From Methanosarcina sp. (GTDB lineage: Archaea; Halobacteriota; Methanosarcinia; Methanosarcinales; Methanosarcinaceae), in NCBI GenBank assembly GCA_013330315.1, contig DUIO01000247.1:1-10438 (forward strand): a DNA stretch of 10,438 nucleotides, written 5' to 3'. A program made the translations under genes and the position numbers. The notes below the pieces were generated by a model that was given only the letters and a program-made list of their open reading frames with translations, had not been told where the DNA came from and made no database searches. Of the stretch, positions 5,970-10,438 are shown piece by piece; the first letter of the stretch is position 1; each line of letters starts with the position of its first letter.

Positions 5970-6296
5970 ATGAATATGAGTGGTAATTCAAAAGTTCCGT
6001 ACACGATAGACAATATCAAAAAATGTATGTGTCCGAAGTGTCCTGTTCAGGCTGATAGTAAATGCGCAAAAGATAAACTCAACAGCTTAACAAAGGAATT
6101 GGGAAGCATACAGGAAGGAGGGGTTCCGGAACCTCAAAACGTCCCGGGAATATACTGTTCGACTGGTAAAGCCACCTGTCAGGACCTTAACCCTGAAGAA
6201 CAATGCATATGTTATACCTGCGCTATCTGGAAAGAGTACAAGCTTGGAGACGGTACTCCTTCGATGTATTTCTGCCAGAACGGTAAAGCAGTTTGA
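5970..6296 (+). CDS. DUF2769 Cys-rich protein
   Basis: A 108-aa soluble protein with ten cysteines: C19, C21, C24, C32, C63, C70, C79, C81, C84 and C102. The opening CMCPKCPVQADSKCAKDK and the later CICYTCAIW match DUF2769, a family of unknown function that I associate mainly with methanogens. The two CxCxxC motifs suggest binding of zinc or an iron-sulfur cluster; this is inference. There is no signal or membrane segment. A strong GGGGG (5961-5965) precedes the ATG at 5970; an in-frame ATG at 5976 is less well spaced. The gene is divergent from the oxidoreductase and has its own repeated promoter region. An irregular stem (about 6392-6427) lies downstream. Confidence 0.85.
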   Translation: MNMSGNSKVPYTIDNIKKCMCPKCPVQADSKCAKDKLNSLTKELGSIQEGGVPEPQNVPGIYCSTGKATCQDLNPEEQCICYTCAIWKEYKLGDGTPSMYFCQNGKAV

Positions 6297-6430
6297 TTCT
6301 GACAACTCCTGTCACTCAGTTAGAATTTTTCTTTGATAATCGATAATAGAAAAAACTTTCTTTCGATGAAGAATTCTACATTACATTTTTTATAACCACC
6401 TCCAGGATATTGATATTGTGGAGTTATGAG

Positions 6431-6500
6431 GTAAAATATATGCATAGATAAAATATATGCATAGGTAAAATATATGAATAGTAATTTCTAATATGCATAG
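6431..6500 (+). repeat. Three and a half 17-bp tandem repeats
   Basis: GTAAAATATATGCATAG (6431-6447), ATAAAATATATGCATAG (6448-6464) and GTAAAATATATGAATAG (6465-6481) are contiguous, followed by a diverged partial copy ending ATATGCATAG at 6500. Each unit has a TATA-like AAAATATAT next to an ATGCAT palindrome. Confidence 0.75.
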
Positions 6501-6522
6501 TAATCCCTATCAAGTTTTGTGG

Positions 6523-6530
6523 TTTTATAG
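6523..6530 (+). promoter_or_regulatory. Candidate TATA box of the membrane protein gene
   Basis: TTTTATAG, about 75 bp before the ATG at 6602, implies a leader of roughly 50 nt. The repeat array just upstream also contains TATA-like sequences, so the choice is uncertain. Confidence 0.35.
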
Positions 6531-6601
6531 TACTTTTTTGATTGTAAACAGGTTCAAGATAATTTTGAATAATATTTGAAAAAATGTTGGCGGAAGGTAA
6601 A

Positions 6602-7024
6602 ATGTTTCCAGGCTCAAGACCCTTTATGCTGTCTGATCTCTCACTACTGATCCAGATTTCAGCTTTTTTCCTTCTTATATACGCGGTTTACAGGAGAAGG
6701 AAAAGCATAGCCAGCCACGGGAAAATTGCATCAGTTGCTTTTTATCTGGTATTACCTGCAATATTTTACATGGTGTATAACAGAGCGCAGGGTCTCACAC
6801 TGCCTTATTACAACTGGATTCTGAGCTTTCACATGCTTCTTGGTATCATGACAATTATCACTGGAATTATATTCGTTACTAATCAGTGGAAGTGGAAAAT
6901 AAAAAAATATATGGATCTTGAAATTCTGCTGTGGACAGGGACTTTTCTTCTAGGGATCACTGTTTATATACTACTTTTCTACCCGGTTTTACTTGAATCT
7001 GTTTCATTGTTGAGGTTTGTTTGA
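6602..7024 (+). CDS. Four-helix membrane protein, possibly DUF420-like
   Basis: A 140-aa integral membrane protein. Predicted helices are at about 11-30, 41-59, 71-93 and 106-130, joined by short loops; basic loops at RRRKS (31-35) and WKWKIKK (96-102) suggest their cytoplasmic side. H39 and H77 lie at the starts of helices 2 and 3. The layout of His residues, the 'FH-LLGI' region and a last helix of the 'GTFLLGITVYILL' kind recall DUF420/COG2322, where conserved His residues have been thought to bind heme, but the match is from pattern only. ATG 6602 is preferred because GGAAGGT lies 3 nt before it; the ATG at 6584 has no such site. The gene is convergent with the kinase and overlaps a tiny ORF by TGATG at its stop. 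Confidence 0.75.
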   Translation: MFPGSRPFMLSDLSLLIQISAFFLLIYAVYRRRKSIASHGKIASVAFYLVLPAIFYMVYNRAQGLTLPYYNWILSFHMLLGIMTIITGIIFVTNQWKWKIKKYMDLEILLWTGTFLLGITVYILLFYPVLLESVSLLRFV

Positions 7025-7046
7025 TGGAAACGACATTAGAAAAATC

Positions 7047-7154
7047 ATGGGTGAAAGGGCTGAAGTCAATATACCAGTAAACATAAAAAATAAAAAAGGT
7101 AAGAGGAAAGACAGATATAGGCAGATTGGAAAGAATTCCAAGACTAAAATGTAA
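7047..7154 (+). CDS. Possible 35-aa basic peptide
   Basis: An ATG-started ORF in the convergent gap between the membrane protein and the kinase. The product starts MGERAEVNIPVNIKN and is very Lys/Arg-rich afterwards. A separate 18-codon ORF at 7024-7080 begins in a TGATG overlap with the membrane gene stop. Neither has a clear ribosome binding site and I recognise no family. A+T-rich spacer could give both by chance. Confidence 0.15.
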   Translation: MGERAEVNIPVNIKNKKGKRKDRYRQIGKNSKTKM

Positions 7155-7182
7155 TAGATTTGATTTTTCTACTTTCCTTCAT

Positions 7183-9819
7183 TCAGCCTACTACATGCGA
7201 ATTCTGATTATCTTTATCTGTTACCATGAACTTTATAATAAATTCAGTTCCATTAGTCCTCTTCAGTTCAAGTTCTCCATCCAGCTGGTCGACAAGTGAA
7301 GTTACAAGCTGCATTCCAAGACTATCAAGATTTTCGATATCAAATTCAGGAATGCCCACTCCATTGTCTGAAATTTTCAGGGTAAAATTCGTAGACTCAC
7401 ATTCTTTTTCTTTAAACTCTGCGGGTTCCTGCCTGCAAAGTTCTATTCGGATTTCTCCTTTATCCCTTCCTGTAAATGCATGCTTGAGGGAATTGGATAC
7501 AAGCTCATTGACAATCATTCCTAACGGGACTGCGGTATCCATATCAAAGAAAAGGTTTTCTTCCAGGTCCATCCTTAAGGCGATCTTTGTGTCCCCAAGG
7601 CTATATGTCTCGAAAAGAGTTTTAGTGAGTTCCTGAATATATGGAGAAAAGTTCAGTGTTTCGAATCCTCCGCCCCTGTATAGTTCCTCGTGTATTAAAG
7701 CCATGGATATCACTCTGTCCTGGCTTTCTCCAAAAGCTTCCAGTACTTCTGAATCCTTAATATCCTCTCTATTTCTAAACTGTTCAGCCTGAAGATCAAG
7801 CAGAGAAGAAATTACCTGAAGGTTATTCTTAATTCTGTGGTGAATTTCTTTTTTACGGGAAACTTCGATATTAGTAAGAGCTTCTTCAGCTTTTTTGCGC
7901 TCTGTGATATCCTGAACTATTCCTCTCATTCTAACAGGTGTGTTTTTCTCATCAAAAATAGCTCCGCCTTCGGAATAGATTATACGCTCTTCTCCGTCAG
8001 GTAAGATTATTTTATATTCAATATGGTACGATTTTCCGTTTAATGCTTCGTTAATAGCATTGCTCACATAATCTAAATCATCTGGATGTATGCAATTTAA
8101 AAATGTGTTGTGGTTTAGCTCAAATTGGGAATCAAGCCCAAAAATATTATATAGTTCGTCAGACCAGTATTCCTCGCCAGTTGCAATTTTCCAGTCCCAA
8201 TTTCCAATGTGAGCTATTTTTTGAGAGTCAGCGAGACGTTTTTCACTTTCTTTTAATGAATTATAAGCTTCTTGAAGTTCGACTGTGCGTTCTTTAACTT
8301 TTTCTTCTAAAGTATCATATGATTTTTTAAGGGCCTCCTCAGCCCGTTTACGCTCGGTAATGTCATGATAAGTGCAGATTACCCTGTATATATGTCCGTC
8401 TTCTTTCATGACCGGCTCGGCGCTTATCAACATCCAGGTAAGTTCTTCCGCCCCTGGATTTCTCACGGCAACAAGCTGGCTTTTTACAGGCTTACCGGTT
8501 ATAACCACTTTCCGAACCGGATGATCATCTACATGCAGCGGTTTGCCATCCTCTCCATAGACTTTCCATCGGCTCCAATCCTGACTATTAACATTTAAAA
8601 TATCGAGTTCATCGTCCAGACCGAACATCTGCATAAATGACGGATTGACCACAGCAAACCTGCCGGCCTCATCTATGAGCGTAACTCCGGATTTTACATT
8701 ATGGAACAGCCCACGGAACTGGTCTTCGCTGTACCGAAGCGTTTCCAGAGCCTTTTGAAGCTCTTCCTCCACCCTCCTGCGCTCTGTGATATCTATGAAT
8801 GCAGAAACAGATCCACGCAGGTTTCCCTGCTCGTCGCGTAATGGTCTTGCATTGCCCAATAAATGCCTTACTTCTCCGTCAGCAGATTCGATATCCAGCT
8901 CGCAGTTGTTTATTTCAATACCTTTAGCCGACAACCGTGACGGCATTTTTTCAGGCGGGATTTCCATCCCATTCTTGAATAACTTAAAAAATTCCGATTC
9001 TTTACCTTCATGAGCGGTTTTTGATAAGTTTGTACCTAAAGGAATTTTTAGCCATTCATAAGAAAGACGGTTACCAGTTATCCGAAGCGCCTGCGGGTCA
9101 TGTGCTGTATACACAGCGACAGGAACTGTATCTAATACTGCAGTCAGTTCGCTGGAGCGGGCACGCTCACGTTTCTCGCTTTCCCGCAGTGCTTCTACCA
9201 CAGCGTCACGTTCAGCCAGCGATTGAGATAGCTTGATATTGCTATAACTTAACTGTGAGATCATATTGGCAAAGGTCATGAAGAAGGCCATGCTTGTATC
9301 GATGGCTTCCCTGCTCAGCCTTGGAACTTTTTCAAGCGCTGCAATGTATTCTTCCTCATTGAAGCCGTATTTTCTGGCCTGAGACCGAAAGAGCTCATAG
9401 TCAAGGGGCTCATCCTCAAAAAAGAATTGTCCTGAGAAGATATTACCTATATGCTGTCCTTCCACCATAACCGGAGTCACTACATCCCACATATTGTTTT
9501 TACATTTGTACAGCTTATAGCTTCCAGGAGCTATACCGGTAGACAGATTTATGTCACTTTCTATGCAGTGCTTACAGGATTCAGGATTAACCCTGTGGAA
9601 TTTCGTGCAGATATCCTGCCATCCAACATTTACCAAGACATTGCCCTTAAGGTCAAGTAAGCCCATAGGGATGTGAGCAAGCCTGTAAAAATCATTCATA
9701 AGCGACTGGATCGCTTTAGAATCAATAATATTGGCAAGTTCTAAAACAGTATCATCCTTTTCAATGTCAAACACAGTATTAGAATTTGTTGATGGAGATT
9801 GCCCTATTTTCACTTTCAT
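7183..9819 (-). CDS. Cytoplasmic PocR-PAS-PAS-PAS histidine kinase (HisKA_2)
   Basis: An 878-aa sensor kinase without membrane helices. In order: PocR sensory domain at about 35-194, with C71, C82, C85 and C106 as its conserved cysteines; PAS at about 221-344, 364-489 and 534-639, each ending in a DITER(R/K) linker; a coiled coil at about 489-529; a HisKA_2 dimerisation domain at about 649-719 (EIHHRIKNNLQ, with H661 the likely phosphorylated His); and an ATPase domain at 759-866 (N-box N771/N776, DNGVG at 818-822). PocR domains bind small ligands in other proteins; the ligand here is unknown. All key kinase residues are present. There is no receiver domain and no response regulator in the window. 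I chose ATG 9819, behind an AAGGTGAAA site, over a TTG 48 bp upstream. It is convergent with the membrane protein gene. Confidence 0.93.
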   Translation of the reverse strand: MKVKIGQSPSTNSNTVFDIEKDDTVLELANIIDSKAIQSLMNDFYRLAHIPMGLLDLKGNVLVNVGWQDICTKFHRVNPESCKHCIESDINLSTGIAPGSYKLYKCKNNMWDVVTPVMVEGQHIGNIFSGQFFFEDEPLDYELFRSQARKYGFNEEEYIAALEKVPRLSREAIDTSMAFFMTFANMISQLSYSNIKLSQSLAERDAVVEALRESEKRERARSSELTAVLDTVPVAVYTAHDPQALRITGNRLSYEWLKIPLGTNLSKTAHEGKESEFFKLFKNGMEIPPEKMPSRLSAKGIEINNCELDIESADGEVRHLLGNARPLRDEQGNLRGSVSAFIDITERRRVEEELQKALETLRYSEDQFRGLFHNVKSGVTLIDEAGRFAVVNPSFMQMFGLDDELDILNVNSQDWSRWKVYGEDGKPLHVDDHPVRKVVITGKPVKSQLVAVRNPGAEELTWMLISAEPVMKEDGHIYRVICTYHDITERKRAEEALKKSYDTLEEKVKERTVELQEAYNSLKESEKRLADSQKIAHIGNWDWKIATGEEYWSDELYNIFGLDSQFELNHNTFLNCIHPDDLDYVSNAINEALNGKSYHIEYKIILPDGEERIIYSEGGAIFDEKNTPVRMRGIVQDITERKKAEEALTNIEVSRKKEIHHRIKNNLQVISSLLDLQAEQFRNREDIKDSEVLEAFGESQDRVISMALIHEELYRGGGFETLNFSPYIQELTKTLFETYSLGDTKIALRMDLEENLFFDMDTAVPLGMIVNELVSNSLKHAFTGRDKGEIRIELCRQEPAEFKEKECESTNFTLKISDNGVGIPEFDIENLDSLGMQLVTSLVDQLDGELELKRTNGTEFIIKFMVTDKDNQNSHVVG

Positions 9820-9821
9820 TT

Positions 9822-9826
9822 TCACC
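9822..9826 (-). promoter_or_regulatory. Ribosome binding site of the histidine kinase gene
   Basis: Minus-strand GGTGA two bases before ATG 9819, with a second GGAG at 9835-9832. This supports ATG 9819 over the TTG at 9867. Confidence 0.55.
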
Positions 9827-9883
9827 TTGAGCTCCGTTACATGGACGACAAAATGCCTGACCTTCAATGATTAATGAATTGTA

Positions 9884-9895
9884 AGTATTTTTAAA
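9884..9895 (-). promoter_or_regulatory. Candidate TATA box of the kinase gene
   Basis: On the minus strand ATTTAAAAATAC lies about 70 bp before the ATG, giving a leader of roughly 45 nt. An inferred transcript start near 9865 would leave the alternative TTG (9867) outside the mRNA. Confidence 0.35.
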
Positions 9896-10190
9896 TCCGT
9901 ATTCTTTTACTTTCTATTATAACAGATTATCATCCGCATTAGCTGTATTTCTAATTTGAATGCAATTACTGTAGTGCCTACTCCCCTCGATTTATACCAT
10001 TCATACTATTCAATTTGAATTTCTTTTTTAGGCTACTATAACAAATTATAAGCTACACATAATAGAAGTAATTTTTATAAAAATGTATGTTAATAATAAA
10101 TTGTTGCAATAATTCATCTAATTTTGAGGCTCTTTAAAGTGATTTCAAAATGAAAGCCAAGATTAATCCCAGAGTTAAAGATAATGAAGC

Positions 10191-10240
10191 GATAAAAACC
10201 AAAAAAGGCTAGAAAAGCTAGAAATTAAAAGAATCTAGCC
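10191..10240 (-). terminator. Hairpin plus T-tract terminator, minus strand
   Basis: Read on the minus strand, GGCTAGA (10240-10234) pairs perfectly with TCTAGCC (10213-10207) and is followed at once by six T and, after GG, five more T. It lies about 65 bp after the stop of the minus-strand ORF at 10304, so it would end that transcript before the kinase promoter. Confidence 0.55.
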
Positions 10241-10303
10241 TGAAAAACAAAATGGATCGGAACCTGGCTGCACCTCAAAGACACTTCCTATACTTTTATT
10301 TCA

Positions 10304-10438
10304 TTATTTGATAATTTCCAAGATGTTCTTTTCAACTTCTTTTTGTGCAGGACTTCCAGACAAGCCGGTTGAGGTTTTGATACCATATCAATTAAAGCCC
10401 TTTTCACGGGATAAGAAGGTATATTCAGACCTGTAATG
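10304..10438 (-). pseudogene. 3' end of a minus-strand gene, apparently broken by a TGA
   Basis: From the right edge one minus-strand frame reads HYRSEYTFLSREKGFN, then TGA (10390-10388), then 27 codons ending GSPAQKEVEKNILEIIK and TAA (10306-10304). The last part has the look of a real C-terminus (charged amphipathic helix), and a terminator follows. The interrupting TGA could come from TGG (Trp). Only 45 codons are visible and I recognise no family. It could equally be a gene whose frame shifts upstream, or a chance reading. Confidence 0.3.

Larger units (their letters stand above)
6297..6601. other. Intergenic region DUF2769 / membrane protein
   Basis: 305 bp, A+T-rich. It holds a bulged stem at about 6392-6427 (ATAAC and TCCA pairing with TGGA and GTTAT), the 17-bp repeats and a TATA-like TTTTATAG at 6523-6530. 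No gene is seen in either strand. Confidence 0.5.
9868..10303. other. Intergenic region upstream of the histidine kinase
   Basis: 436 bp, strongly A+T-rich. The left part holds the kinase promoter and the right part a terminator for the gene entering from the right edge. Between about 9930 and 10140 I see nothing that I can support. Confidence 0.5.

Noticed and set aside
6392..6427. Terminator after the DUF2769 gene
   Set aside because: The stem is bulged and no T-tract follows on the plus strand.
9820..9867. TTG start of the kinase (894 aa)
   Set aside because: ATG 9819 has a GGTGA site, while the TTG has none and sits near the inferred transcript start.
10150..10311. Plus-strand frame with two in-frame TAG codons that could be read as pyrrolysine (53 codons)
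   Set aside because: The TAGs fall in the minus-strand terminator hairpin, there is no ribosome binding site, and the end overlaps the opposing ORF. Only a homologue with the same frame would rescue it.
10290..10437. Alternative minus-strand frame open to the right edge without a stop
   Set aside because: Its composition is less protein-like than the overlapping frame, and it has no visible family. It remains possible if the sequence has an indel near the edge.

Overview
The window looks like chromosomal DNA of a methanogenic archaeon, most likely a Methanosarcina. The signs are archaeal TATA boxes about 25 bp upstream of inferred transcript starts, GGTG/GGGG-type ribosome binding sites close to start codons, long A+T-rich spacers between compact genes, a soluble PocR/PAS/HisKA_2 sensor kinase, a DUF2769 Cys-rich protein, and a glucoamylase-like GH15 enzyme of archaeal type. 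The genus is an inference; no rRNA or methanogenesis marker is present.

Layout. At 1-136 (-) is the N-terminus of a PepD-like M20 dipeptidase. At 555-1163 (+) is an exported group 1 truncated hemoglobin, whose TATA box lies between two copies of a 16-bp repeat and whose stop codon lies inside a 3 x 19-bp tandem repeat. A gene-poor stretch of about 1.1 kb (1164-2266) follows. It holds a strong 67-nt imperfect hairpin, a possible decayed ORF and four spaced TTACTTAA repeats. At 2267-4258 (+) is the GH15 enzyme, overlapping by 20 nt a Rieske [2Fe-2S] ferredoxin at 4239-4568. An (ATT)n microsatellite and a doubtful small ORF separate this pair from a convergent flavin/NAD(P) oxidoreductase at 4995-5693 (-). 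Divergent from the latter is the DUF2769 protein at 5970-6296 (+), then a four-helix membrane protein at 6602-7024 (+). A large cytoplasmic histidine kinase of 878 aa occupies 7183-9819 (-). The right end carries a minus-strand hairpin/T-tract terminator and the possibly broken 3' end of another minus-strand gene.

How the genes may work together. The GH15-Rieske overlap implies co-translation of a polysaccharide- or oligosaccharide-cleaving enzyme with a small electron carrier, which is an odd pairing. The oxidoreductase (FNR fold with no iron-sulfur domain of its own) is a plausible partner for the Rieske protein; both promoter regions carry TTTACTTAA. The globin, Rieske protein and reductase together suggest O2/NO or redox stress, but this is inference. 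The globin is predicted to be outside the membrane and the other two inside.

The most unusual theme is regulatory DNA: four unrelated short tandem-repeat clusters (unit 17-22 bp, three or four copies each) sit in the spacers, three of them directly upstream of genes. I see no mobile element, CRISPR array, tRNA or rRNA.
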